In this document: piece by piece, positions 55,188-63,712 of the stretch
Layout: each line of letters begins with the position of its first letter
Numbering within the stretch: the stretch's first letter is position 1
Source: Haloimpatiens massiliensis
GTDB lineage: Bacteria; Bacillota; Clostridia; Clostridiales; Clostridiaceae
Direction of reading: 5' to 3'
DNA length: 64,000 nucleotides
Assembly (NCBI RefSeq): GCF_900184255.1
Contig: NZ_LT854640.1
Location: 1,758,156-1,822,155, forward strand
Made by a program: the position numbers and the translations under genes
Notes under the pieces: model-generated
Told to the model about the DNA's origin: nothing
Database searches by the model: none
The model's input: only the letters and a program-made list of their open reading frames with translations

Positions 55188-56568
55188 CTATAAGTAACTT
55201 ACAAAATTTTTTAAGAAACTAATTTTAATTCAGCAAGTATTGTGTCTAAAGGTATATCATTTTTAGCTTCCTCATAAACAAAACGCACCAATTCTTTAGC
55301 CGATAGGCTTTTTATAGACTTTATAGTATCACCAATGGTTTCAAGTTTTTTAGGATTATATAATCTATAAATCTCTAAAAAATTGATTGCTAAAAATGTA
55401 AGTAGAAAATACCTCTCGATAGAGAGTATACATTGAACTTTATATTCGTCAAAACCTAAGTGTGTTTTAAGATATTTGTAATTAGTTTCAATGTTCCATC
55501 TATATAGATAGTATTTTATTATAGCTTTATTACTAAGTTCTATGTCTGTAGACATTAGATATACTGGTTCTTTAAAGCTGTCCCCATCAACTTCATAGCA
55601 AATTAAGGCTAATGCATTTTCAATCTTTGAAACTTTGCCTTCGTATTTATATACTCTATAATCCTTACCTTCGACGGTAACTACATCTAAGGTAGATGGA
55701 TTTATATATTTAGCAAATTCCTTAATTTGCATTGAAATTCCTAATGGAGAGATTTTTCTATTAGATTTTAAAGCCCCAATAAAGTTAAAACCTTTTAAAA
55801 TACAACCATTAATTAACTTTTCGCTAGTGTACCAACTATCAGTAAGACAATATATTTTATCGCAGTTAGAAGGTTTTTCAAAAGAATTAATAAAACCTAA
55901 AGCTATATCTGGTTTACTCATAAATTTTTTATTATGATTTTTGCAGTTTTCTTCGTTAAAATAAGACTTATAGTTTAGCGGAATAGACATATCCTCTGCT
56001 ACAAAATTAGAAGTAACTACACAGTGGGACCAAAGATTTTTACCTTCTGTATGGCAATGATTATAGCTTAATCCTTGCATCTTCTTTGCTTGAGTTTTTG
56101 GATTAACAGTATCATCTATAACTAAGAATCCTACGGATTTAGGCTTTATGAGTTTATTAAAATGTAGTTTTAAATAATTAATACGATTTCTATCTATGAG
56201 ACTATCGTCCCATTTAGAGTTACTCAAAAATCTATATATGGAACTGCTGCTTTTAGCAGCTAGTATATATTCTGAAATCTTTAATAAAGATTTAGTGCCA
56301 TCTAAATTTATTAATCCATTAATAATAGTGGATATATGATGAAATTGAGGTTTACTCATTCCATAATTTACATCATTTAAGTAATTGTAAAGTTCATCAT
56401 TAATGGATACAATATGATTAGTAAATTTACTTGGCATACTGACAACCTCCCGTGTTTTAATTGAGTAGTAACTTTTATATATCACGGATAAGGTCAGTGT
56501 GCCATATTTATTTTTTGGTAATACTACCAATTTAACTTTTTATTTTGCAGAAGTTAAGTTACTTATAG
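55188..56568 (-). mobile_element. IS4-like insertion sequence (1.38 kb) without target duplication
   Basis: 14-bp perfect terminal inverted repeats CTATAAGTAACTTA (55188-55201 and inverted at 56555-56568). One transposase gene. The flanks (tatactttcc / taatttctcc) show no direct duplication, and each side is a different truncated gene. Confidence 0.82.
55211..56437 (-). CDS. IS4-group DDE transposase
   Basis: 408 residues from the ATG at 56437, preceded by GGGAGG; an earlier in-frame start is upstream of that site. L-V-I-D-D-T-V-N-P-K near residue 108 and C-L-T-D-S-W-Y-T-S-E near residue 195 give the DDE aspartates, and Y-L-Y-R-W-N-I-E-T-N-Y-K-Y-L-K-T-H-L-G-F-D-E-Y near residue 320 is the YREK-type glutamate region. 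The reading frame is full length, so the copy may still be active. Confidence 0.88.
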   Translation of the reverse strand: MPSKFTNHIVSINDELYNYLNDVNYGMSKPQFHHISTIINGLINLDGTKSLLKISEYILAAKSSSSIYRFLSNSKWDDSLIDRNRINYLKLHFNKLIKPKSVGFLVIDDTVNPKTQAKKMQGLSYNHCHTEGKNLWSHCVVTSNFVAEDMSIPLNYKSYFNEENCKNHNKKFMSKPDIALGFINSFEKPSNCDKIYCLTDSWYTSEKLINGCILKGFNFIGALKSNRKISPLGISMQIKEFAKYINPSTLDVVTVEGKDYRVYKYEGKVSKIENALALICYEVDGDSFKEPVYLMSTDIELSNKAIIKYYLYRWNIETNYKYLKTHLGFDEYKVQCILSIERYFLLTFLAINFLEIYRLYNPKKLETIGDTIKSIKSLSAKELVRFVYEEAKNDIPLDTILAELKLVS

Positions 56569-56935
56569 TAATTTCTCCTATATCTTCACACTCGCCAATA
56601 GCAGCATCAACTGCAATTATTGTGCTATTAGGATAATTATTCTTTATTTTTGTTATTTTTTCTGTTAAATTTAATCCATGAATAGGATTAACCATGCTAC
56701 CATAAACAGGAATATTAAATTCTTTATCTTCCTTCAAAATTGAACCCACAAATGGTCCCAAACAATCAACCAGGTTAGTTCTATTGGTACCTATACATAC
56801 TATAATAATATCCTTTTCTGTATAATCTTTTAAGAAATCTACAATCTTCATATATGTATCTTTAGGTATATACTTGTTTTGTGAAGACTCCCTTAATTTC
56901 ATGTGGAATTTATTATATAAAAAACTTAATATCAT
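56540..56935 (-). pseudogene. yyaC: Truncated YyaC-like spore protease gene
   Basis: 131 codons, of which the last few (S-N-L-T-S-A-K) are read from the IS end. Sequence K-D-I-I-I-V-C-I-G-T-N-R-T-N-L-V-D-C-L-G-P-F-V-G-S and V-Y-G-S-M-V-N-P-I-H-G-L-N-L and A-V-D-A-A-I-G are DUF1256/YyaC hallmarks, related to germination protease GPR. The C-terminal third is missing. A sporulation gene as cargo of a recombinase element is uncommon. ATG 56935 is favoured, behind GTGAGAG; a GTG four codons earlier is possible. Confidence 0.82.
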
Positions 56936-57132
56936 AATAACTCTCACTTTCCTTTTCTAATCTTATATTTTTAGGCTAGATAATATAAACTAATAATCCA
57001 GTCCTTACTTTAAAACTCATTAATCTTATATATACTATTATACATAAAAATATAAAATTTACTTCCATAAATGCATTTTTACTACATGCTTATTTTACTA
57101 GCGTGGTATACTTTTTAACATGTTCTTTCCTA

Positions 57133-58044
57133 TCATTTTAAGTATATATTAGTAACTTCTGTTCGATGATGCCCTAGCTCCTCAGAAACTTTTCTTTTGG
57201 CTTCGCTTTCAATATATTTTTCTGATGCTTCTATAAAACTAAGTTGGGCAAACGTATGTCTATTTCCATGCATAGTTAGATTAACTTTTGGTGCAGATTT
57301 TCTATCTTTTTCTAACATTTTTCTAGCCGAATTTCTATCTATCCTATCTATTTCCTGAAATTTTTCCCTGTGATTTGTAATCCAATTTTGAATACTTCTT
57401 TTTACAATATGAGTTTTATCTCCTATGCCTATAAAAATTCGTTCTGAGCTTTTAGCATTAGCTAATATATATTTTAGAATTTCCCTATCTTGAACTTCTA
57501 CTTCTCTTGGATTTTTCCCTTTTGTATTTTCTAAATATAAAAATCCATTACAAATAGCTTCTTTTACTTGGTAGTTTGTTAAAACCACAGCTTCTTCCAA
57601 TCGGCAACCAAATTTAAAACTTAGCAAAATAGCTTTAACCACATCTATTCTACCCATTTCTTTTGCCAATGCTATTGCTCTTTCTATTTCTTCTTGGCTC
57701 CAGGCTCTTTTTGCCCCCCTAGTTATTCTTTTTTCTAAATTAAGTTTTTTGTTTGTAGGAATAATGTTTTTTCCTTCTGCTAAATTGTAAAAAAATCTTA
57801 TTGCAGATAACTCCAATTTTATTGTACCGGGAGCATAATCTATACTACGCATATATTCTACATACATATAAATATGTTTTACTTTTATATTTTTAAATTT
57901 TTTTATATTTGTATTTTCCCCTAACCATATGCAAAAACGATAACAAGCATCCCTATACCTGTACCTAGTTTTAATACTTTTCATATTATTTTTTTTAAAA
58001 AGTTTATCTATTTGCGTTGTTAAATTTTTACTTTTTCCACTCAT
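57133..58044 (-). CDS. Tyrosine recombinase (phage-integrase family)
   Basis: 303 residues from the ATG at 58044, seven bases after AAAGGAG. An N-terminal SAM-like core-binding domain (about 1-100) precedes the catalytic domain with Arg in K-F-G-C-R-L-E-E-A, H-G-N-R-H-T-F-A-Q, L-G-H-H and the nucleophile Tyr two residues from the C-terminus (E-V-T-N-I-Y-L-K). It reads away from the helicase-like gene. No att-like repeats of its own were found, so it may serve a nested element, dimer resolution or gene inversion. Confidence 0.87.
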   Translation of the reverse strand: MSGKSKNLTTQIDKLFKKNNMKSIKTRYRYRDACYRFCIWLGENTNIKKFKNIKVKHIYMYVEYMRSIDYAPGTIKLELSAIRFFYNLAEGKNIIPTNKKLNLEKRITRGAKRAWSQEEIERAIALAKEMGRIDVVKAILLSFKFGCRLEEAVVLTNYQVKEAICNGFLYLENTKGKNPREVEVQDREILKYILANAKSSERIFIGIGDKTHIVKRSIQNWITNHREKFQEIDRIDRNSARKMLEKDRKSAPKVNLTMHGNRHTFAQLSFIEASEKYIESEAKRKVSEELGHHRTEVTNIYLK

Positions 58045-58200
58045 ATATAAATCTCCTTTCCAATTATAAATATCAATTTTCATTTATTTCCATTTTTCTA
58101 ATTACATTTTTTAAAATTAATAATATATATTTTTTTAGCTACATTTTTTATAAGTACAAATATTTATTTTTATCTATTCTTTTTTTATTTAAAAAAGAAC

Positions 58201-58570
58201 ATAGCTATAGCAGTAACTTATTAATGCTATTTCTTGCGTTTTCCTAAAAGCCATATTGCCTATAACCTTGTAACAACTAGCTTAATCGGTTATCTGGGTG
58301 CTCCGTATCTATATTAATATTTAATTTTAATTAGCTTAGTAATAATGCTTAAAACATATATTTATATGTTAATAAAGCTACGCAAAAGCATAATCTTTTA
58401 TGCTGTGGATACAAAATCCCTACCCAAGTAATTACTTAGGAACAATTGCTTATAATTTCTGCTTTAAGTGCAGAAGCAAAATGCTAAGAAACTTTTTAAA
58501 AAGCTCTTTTTAGAGTTGCCAAAATACTAGCATACGCTCCAAACGTATCTGGTAAACTCGCGTTCCTCAT
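58201..58570. ncRNA. Candidate structured non-coding RNA (strand undecided)
   Basis: Within about 370 bp of clearly higher G+C content there are compact stems such as ctgctttaagtgcag (58459-58473), gcataatcttttatgc (58388-58403) and aagtaattactt (58426-58437). Frames in both directions are broken by stops. Such islands in mobile elements can be large ornate RNAs, but no known family was recognised. Confidence 0.35.
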
Positions 58571-58701
58571 ATTTTATAAATTAACTATTTTTTAGCTTAA
58601 AATAAGCCATAATTATTTTTTTCTAATTAATTATTATACCGTTTTAGAAAATCAAATAATTTTTTATTAAATATTTTATTAAATTTCTAAGCTTTAAAAA
58701 A

Positions 58702-58884
58702 GTAATACCACATCGGTATTACCTTTTGATGAAAAAAGTTAATATAACACTTATAAATACTAGCTTTATGCAGTAAAACCATATTGTATTACTTTTTTAT
58801 TGTAAAATTGCTTGTTAGACCAAGAAGATCAAGGCTTGTAGCAGTAATACTAAAATGGCTTTCTTTTTTGTAATTTTAGTATTA
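58702..58884. repeat. GTAATAC/GTATTAC boxes and hairpins (possible operator or iterons)
   Basis: GTAATAC at 58702 and 58844; GTATTAC at 58716 and 58786. The first pair makes a GTAATACC-acatc(g)-GGTATTAC dyad. TAATACTAAAAT (58845-58856) and ATTTTAGTATTA (58873-58884) form a 12-bp stem. They lie upstream of the helicase-like gene. Confidence 0.55.
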
Positions 58885-58971
58885 ATTTATATAACAAATT
58901 GCTGAAAATATATTATATAAAATAAAATTAGTAAAACTTTTTATAATATTAGTTACTTTTTTCTAAAACGC

Positions 58972-58997
58972 AATAATAATAATTCGTTATTATTATT
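58972..58997 (+). promoter_or_regulatory. UUCG-capped hairpin next to the ribosome binding site
   Basis: AATAATAATAA-TTCG-TTATTATTATT, a perfect 11-bp stem with a stable tetraloop, ends three bases before AGGAGG (59001-59006) of the gene at 59016. It may tune translation. Confidence 0.6.
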
Positions 58998-59015
58998 ACG
59001 AGGAGGATAAACTAT

Positions 59016-61112
59016 ATGAAAAAAATGGATTCAAATACAAATTTCACAGAAATACAAACTGTAATTAAATCTATTAGGGATAATAAAATATTACTAGTTA
59101 CAAATACAGAAAATGATGCTAATATCCTAAATACACTATTAGAAGAAAATAATATGTATTGGGCTACAACAGATACAATTATTAGAGAATTGCCTTATAT
59201 AGATACCTGCAAAATGTATATATTCCAATATAAAACTGAAGAAAAAAATATACAAGATTTAAAAAATATAGTATATGAGTCTTGTAAAATTTTTAAAATT
59301 ATAAATTTAACACAACTAAATAATTTTAATACTGATAAAGATATTAATAATTGGTTAAACAATGGACATACGATAGAAGAATTAATACAGTTTTTTAATA
59401 GGAGTCTAGATTTAAAAAACAAAGATCTATTACAACAAAATGCCTTTGGAATATATAAATATGTACAAAAAAAAGATGCTGAAACAAAAAAAATATACAT
59501 TACAAACTTTACCATATTGAAATCTAGTAGAATTATTCTGGTAGATAAACAGCAAGAAGGAATAAAACTAATATTAAAATCTTCAAGCGGGGAAATTTTT
59601 GAACGAACTGGCGAAGTTAGCGTTTTTCATGATGTAAAAACATTTAAAAATTTTTTAGGAAGCATGGACATAACTTTCAAAGGTGGATTACAAGATTTAA
59701 CAAACTTAAAAATATGGATAAATAATTACTTTACTTTTAATATAGAAGAAATTCATGATGGAATTAAATTTATAAATAAAAATAATACACTAATGCTAGT
59801 AACAAATAATGGAGCTATTTGTTCTAACGGAATAGATACTACGATAAAAAGTGTAGCTGGGGTAGATATAAATATTAACAACCTAGAATTTATTACTGCA
59901 TTAAATATGAAAGAACTATTTCAACATTTATTTAATTTTACTTCTAAGGAAAAAGTTCTATGTATATTAGGTACTGTAGTAAATAATTTATGTATAGTGC
60001 AAAGTAAAAATTTAAAAATTAAAGGTCACCATCTGCTTATTGTAGGGGAAAGTGGAAGTGGTAAAAGTACAATATTAAAAAGTATAATAGGAGCTATACT
60101 AAATTATCCCGACGAAGAAATAAAAAGTATTGGTTTAATTACTAATTTTGCACTTATAAAGACAATTTCGCAAGGAAATTACCCTGTTCTATTCGATGAA
60201 TACAAGCCTACACTCCTAGATAAATATGAAAATGAAAAGCTATCTGAAATTTTTAGAAATAGCTACGATAGAGCAACTGTATCTAGGGGAAATAAAAATC
60301 TTGATAATAGAAATTTTGTTTTAAATAGGCCAATAATTTTAGCAGGAGAAGAAAGTTATAAAAATTCAGAAACAGCTTTAATGGAAAGATCCTGCATAGT
60401 TTATTTATCTAAACAGGAAAGAACAAAAGAACAAGAATTTAGCATGAGCTGGTTACAAAAAAATGAAATATTGCTTAATAACTTAGGCGTAAGTCTTATA
60501 AATACAATTTTAAATTTAAACGTTTGTGAATATAATCATTTAAGAGAGACTTTAAAACAAAATTTTATATCTCTAAAAGATAGAGTGTTAAATACAGCTA
60601 TTAACATTGCTACAGGCATAGAAGTATTAAATATACTATTAAAAAATTTAGGTTTAAATGAAATAAAAAATTACACTGATTTAATAACAAAAAATATAAA
60701 ATTAGAAATATTGGAAGAACGTGAAAATTCCCTATCACAAGTAGAACAAATGCTAATACTATATAATCAGCTTATAGAAGATGCACGAGCTGAAAATGTA
60801 AATGAAGTAATAAAAATTAAAGATTCTAATATTTATATAAAAACATCTGAAATGATTAATCAGATTTCAGAATTTAATAAAAAAATAGGAGCTGATATAA
60901 TTATCTTAAAACTTAAGGATTTTAAAAAACAGGCTAAAAAATCCAACTATATAATAGATACAAAATATTTGCACTTCGATACAGATTCTGGAAGAAAAAC
61001 CATTAGATATGATTTATATGACAGTAAAAAACTACAAAAATTAAACTTAAATTCCATAGCTCCAAAAGATGTATTAGAAATAGTAGACCTTAATGATACT
61101 ATGCCATTTTAA
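59016..61112 (+). CDS. Helicase-like P-loop ATPase of the element
   Basis: 698 residues. The first 300 have no recognised domain. Walker A G-E-S-G-S-G-K-S-T at 344-352, Walker B P-V-L-F-D-E-Y-K-P near 388, a sensor-like R-P-I-I-L-A-G-E-E near 445, and an arginine in M-E-R-S-C-I-V-Y-L. The ATPase part resembles DUF927/D5-type helicases of phages and plasmids, suggesting autonomous or induced replication of the element. Perfect AGGAGG start context. It is the only large rightward gene of the element and is followed by a palindrome. Exact family uncertain. Confidence 0.65.
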   Translation: MKKMDSNTNFTEIQTVIKSIRDNKILLVTNTENDANILNTLLEENNMYWATTDTIIRELPYIDTCKMYIFQYKTEEKNIQDLKNIVYESCKIFKIINLTQLNNFNTDKDINNWLNNGHTIEELIQFFNRSLDLKNKDLLQQNAFGIYKYVQKKDAETKKIYITNFTILKSSRIILVDKQQEGIKLILKSSSGEIFERTGEVSVFHDVKTFKNFLGSMDITFKGGLQDLTNLKIWINNYFTFNIEEIHDGIKFINKNNTLMLVTNNGAICSNGIDTTIKSVAGVDININNLEFITALNMKELFQHLFNFTSKEKVLCILGTVVNNLCIVQSKNLKIKGHHLLIVGESGSGKSTILKSIIGAILNYPDEEIKSIGLITNFALIKTISQGNYPVLFDEYKPTLLDKYENEKLSEIFRNSYDRATVSRGNKNLDNRNFVLNRPIILAGEESYKNSETALMERSCIVYLSKQERTKEQEFSMSWLQKNEILLNNLGVSLINTILNLNVCEYNHLRETLKQNFISLKDRVLNTAINIATGIEVLNILLKNLGLNEIKNYTDLITKNIKLEILEERENSLSQVEQMLILYNQLIEDARAENVNEVIKIKDSNIYIKTSEMINQISEFNKKIGADIIILKLKDFKKQAKKSNYIIDTKYLHFDTDSGRKTIRYDLYDSKKLQKLNLNSIAPKDVLEIVDLNDTMPF

Positions 61113-61412
61113 AAGTTTAGAGAAACATAATGTCCATTTAAAGTTATAAATTGTGCCAAATTTGTGCCTACTAAAATGCTTAATCTTACAACATTATGTT
61201 ATATATAAATTAATTTTGGCACAATGGCACAGTACTTATAAAAATATAATATACTGAAAGTGTTATATAATAATCTTTTATTCAGTATTATATAAATTTT
61301 ATACTGTGCCATTGTGCCACTTACAATCTACCTTATATTTTTTAATTTTACAAACATAAACCAATCACTCAGCTACCATTTACTACCTAATGACCTATAT
61401 CCCCAACAACGG
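61113..61412. other. Element right end: non-coding, palindromic
   Basis: It contains TTGTGCC boxes and the 103-bp palindrome at 61217-61319, then 70 bp to the attP arm GACCTATATCC (61392-61402). No gene is seen. Confidence 0.6.
61217..61319. repeat. 103-bp palindrome with perfect 18-bp arms
   Basis: TGGCACAATGGCACAGTA (61217-61234) and its exact complement TACTGTGCCATTGTGCCA (61302-61319); the interior also pairs imperfectly (tataatatactgaa / ttcagtattatata). Each arm carries two GGCACA/TGTGCC words; two more TTGTGCC copies lie at about 61152 and 61163. Confidence 0.75.
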
Positions 61413-61424
61413 GGTCTCCTTGTT
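61413..61424. other. Right attachment-site core (attR)
   Basis: GGTCTCCTTGTT, identical to 41086-41097. To its left is element sequence with the arm GACCTATATCC at 61392-61402; to its right is manC coding sequence. Confidence 0.88.
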
Positions 61425-61670
61425 ACTAGGTTCCACAAATATATTTGCCTTATCTATCTCAGGTAACTCACTGCATATGCTTTCATAGTAATCTTTATTT
61501 GTCACCACATATATATTTTCCTTACTAACCAATGGTTTAATTCTATCCACAGTATTCCTTAAAAAACTTTTATTATTTATTACTTTCAAAAACTGCTTTG
61601 GGTTGTTACTTCTTGATAAAGGGTATAGTCTTGTTCCTTTTCCACCTGCCATAATTAATGCGTATAGCAC
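61413..61670 (-). pseudogene. manC: manC 5' part (mannose-1-phosphate guanylyltransferase)
   Basis: 86 codons from GTG 61670, with GGAGAG upstream, to the core. It contains A-L-I-M-A-G-G-K-G-T-R-L-Y-P-L-S-R and P-K-Q-F-L, the nucleotide-binding signature, and ends at F-V-E-P-S-N-K-E-T, the conserved E-P motif. Past the core it reads P-L-L-G-I and stops in element DNA, giving a useless 92-residue product. It joins in frame to 40276-41085 after excision. Confidence 0.92.
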
Positions 61671-61734
61671 AATACTTCTCTCCAACAATTGCTATGCTTT
61701 ATAATATGAAAAGCTTGTTATATATGTGATTATA

Positions 61735-63213
61735 CTAGTTTTCTTTTTTCACTTCTTTTATAAACTCCCATGTTATTCCTTGATCTTTTGATCCATATAA
61801 GGCTTTACAAATACCGTTGTAATCTCCATCTGCTCCTTGTCCAACTAACATATTAAGGGTTCCATCTTGATTATGAGGCATACCTGGAAAATCAAAGGGC
61901 TTTATCTTTGCGCCATTATCTAAAATTACTTCATGTTCTGGAAATGCTATCTTTTTATAAGATTTACCTCCATCCTCTGTTCGGTACAATTCTGCATAAT
62001 CTCCTCCACTATGGGACAAACATAAAAATCCAAGTTTATCATCTATAAAAGTTATTCCTGCGGCTCCACCGCTCATTCCATTAAACGGATCACCATTTAT
62101 TACTCTCCAAGTTTTTCCTCCATCAACGGTACTACTTAAAGAATAAAATCTGCTGCCTAAGGCTGCTCCTGTAATATCTAAGCGATACCCCACCTCCTTT
62201 GATAGATAAAATTCTCGCTCATTATTTTTGGATTTTTGTAAACTACTTTGCTCATTTTTTCCTTTAGGAGGAGTTGTTGACCTACTCCAATCTGCATTAC
62301 ATTTTAAATTATATCTAACAGGAGTATACCTATTCTCTTTTCCTGGTACAAACACAGACACAGTATATCCTATTATTTCAGAATCAGCATGGGTTAATAG
62401 CTTCTTATTTCCTTTTTCATCAACATTAACAATTCCATCTGTATTAAATCCCCAGCTTCTTTTTCCATAATAAACTATTCCATACCTATTTTCATTCCAT
62501 TTACTTACTGTATCCTTAATAGAAATAACCTTAATTGTACTAATTAATGGTTCTAAAAGTTTATCGTCATTATAATCAGAATTTACTATTCTGTTCAACT
62601 CTACTTTAATATTTTTAGATTTGTTCTTATCATAATAAATTAAATAAGTCTCTTCTTTGTCCTTATCATTTTTTCCATAAACAAATGTATCAAAAGATAT
62701 AATTGTTCCATCCGAATCAAAATTAAGATTAAACCCATTAGATATATATAATTTTTTAGGTAAAGTATATTTTTTACTAATATCATTAAAAATACCCTCA
62801 ACCCCATCTTTATATATATTATTATGCTCAAATTTCACTGACCTTTTGTTTTTTAAATCATCTATAACCCATGAAAGTTTACCATTATAATTTATTGCGC
62901 TTTTATAAATATTTGACCCATAAACCAATGTTATGGCCACGATAGCTATAATGGAAATATACCTCCATGTTCTTTTGTAAGCTAATCCTTCAGGCTCATC
63001 TTCATTTTTTACCTTTTTTACAATTCTAATTGTAGTGAATACAATTACAAATATAAAAAACACTACACATGCTAATATAATAGAAGTATTTCGATTCATT
63101 CTTCCAAATTTGCATAATGAAGATAACTCATAACAAAAAAGCCAGTAGGCAATTATCAATATGGGATTGGTTATTAATGATATAAATAGTCTTTTTATAG
63201 TTTTTTTAAACAT
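61735..63213 (-). CDS. Membrane-anchored protein with BNR/Asp-box-like repeats
   Basis: 492 residues. Three hydrophobic segments (about 10-30, 42-62, 86-105) precede an extracytoplasmic domain. Three Asp-box-like motifs near the C-terminus, S-T-V-D-G-G-K-T-W, R-T-E-D-G-G-K-S-Y and G-S-K-D-Q-G-I-T-W, point to a beta-propeller of the BNR/sialidase-like class without evident catalytic residues. GGTGATGGAGA precedes the ATG. It lies upstream of manC in the same orientation, 64 bases away, so they may be co-transcribed when manC is whole. The function is unknown. Confidence 0.7.
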   Translation of the reverse strand: MFKKTIKRLFISLITNPILIIAYWLFCYELSSLCKFGRMNRNTSIILACVVFFIFVIVFTTIRIVKKVKNEDEPEGLAYKRTWRYISIIAIVAITLVYGSNIYKSAINYNGKLSWVIDDLKNKRSVKFEHNNIYKDGVEGIFNDISKKYTLPKKLYISNGFNLNFDSDGTIISFDTFVYGKNDKDKEETYLIYYDKNKSKNIKVELNRIVNSDYNDDKLLEPLISTIKVISIKDTVSKWNENRYGIVYYGKRSWGFNTDGIVNVDEKGNKKLLTHADSEIIGYTVSVFVPGKENRYTPVRYNLKCNADWSRSTTPPKGKNEQSSLQKSKNNEREFYLSKEVGYRLDITGAALGSRFYSLSSTVDGGKTWRVINGDPFNGMSGGAAGITFIDDKLGFLCLSHSGGDYAELYRTEDGGKSYKKIAFPEHEVILDNGAKIKPFDFPGMPHNQDGTLNMLVGQGADGDYNGICKALYGSKDQGITWEFIKEVKKEN

Positions 63214-63712
63214 TCTCCATCACCACCATTAATTTTTCTTGCTTATATTAATTTATATATAAGTGTATATCAATATACCTTATTATTTCTTTCATCAAGG
63301 ACTAGATATTTCTCATAATATCCTGAGTTTATTATTGCATATATTTCAGAAACAAAATAACTATTAGTACGTTTATCATATACTCTCAATCACATAATTT
63401 TACCTCAATCTAATTTGTATATTATGATTTAAAATATATTAACATAAAAAAGTATTCTATTTTTATAAACTTCATAAACTCCTTCAATTATGTAGATTTC
63501 CAATTACGGATTAATTATAACATATGATAATAAATTATACATAAAGTAACAATACTAAATTAAAGTAAAATTACTATCTAATGATTACACCACAAAAGTA
63601 CAATGTGGTGTAATTATGAAATTTCTCCTCCTTGACTTACTTAACCCAAAGTAATATGATAATTATATAATAATTACATCGTCACACGATATATATTTAA
63701 GAGGTGATATTT
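63214..63712. other. 499-bp divergent intergenic region with a family B fragment
   Basis: AT-rich sequence with a family B end fragment at about 63586-63640, immediately upstream of the MarR-type gene, so it may overlap its promoter. Nothing else is recognised. Confidence 0.55.
63586..63640. repeat. Family B fragment upstream of the marR-type gene
   Basis: The self-complementary caccacaaaagtacaatgtggtg is followed by taattatgaaatttctcctccttgactta. It matches the left 60 bases of the full copy at 15754-15946 with few changes. Confidence 0.65.

Larger units (their letters stand above)
58045..59015. other. 970-bp non-coding divergent region with structured segments
   Basis: 58201-58570 is richer in G+C than its surroundings and hairpin-dense. 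58690-58890 carries repeated GTAATAC boxes in two dyads. A UUCG hairpin abuts the ribosome binding site of the helicase-like gene. No protein-coding frame is convincing. Confidence 0.65.
41098..61424. mobile_element. 20.3-kb serine-recombinase integrative element inserted in manC
   Basis: It is bounded by a direct repeat of GGTCTCCTTGTT (41086-41097 and 61413-61424) within manC. The joined inner ends give an attP with GACCTATATCC and GGATATAGGTC arms placed symmetrically around a central GT. A large serine recombinase lies 0.8 kb from the left end. Cargo: AAA/DUF1703, Fic, SEC-C, an interrupted GHKL-DUF3883 locus, a yyaC fragment, a tyrosine recombinase and a helicase-like ATPase. It holds one nested transposon and one IS, and no phage structural or conjugation genes. 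The accumulated insertions suggest long residence. Confidence 0.88.

Noticed and set aside
55178..56578. Target-site duplication for the IS4-like element
   Set aside because: The ten bases on each side (tatactttcc, taatttctcc) do not match, and sliding the ends by a few bases does not create a direct repeat.
41098..61424. CRISPR array or phage structural genes in the element
   Set aside because: No regularly spaced repeats and no capsid, tail, terminase, relaxase or conjugation genes were seen.
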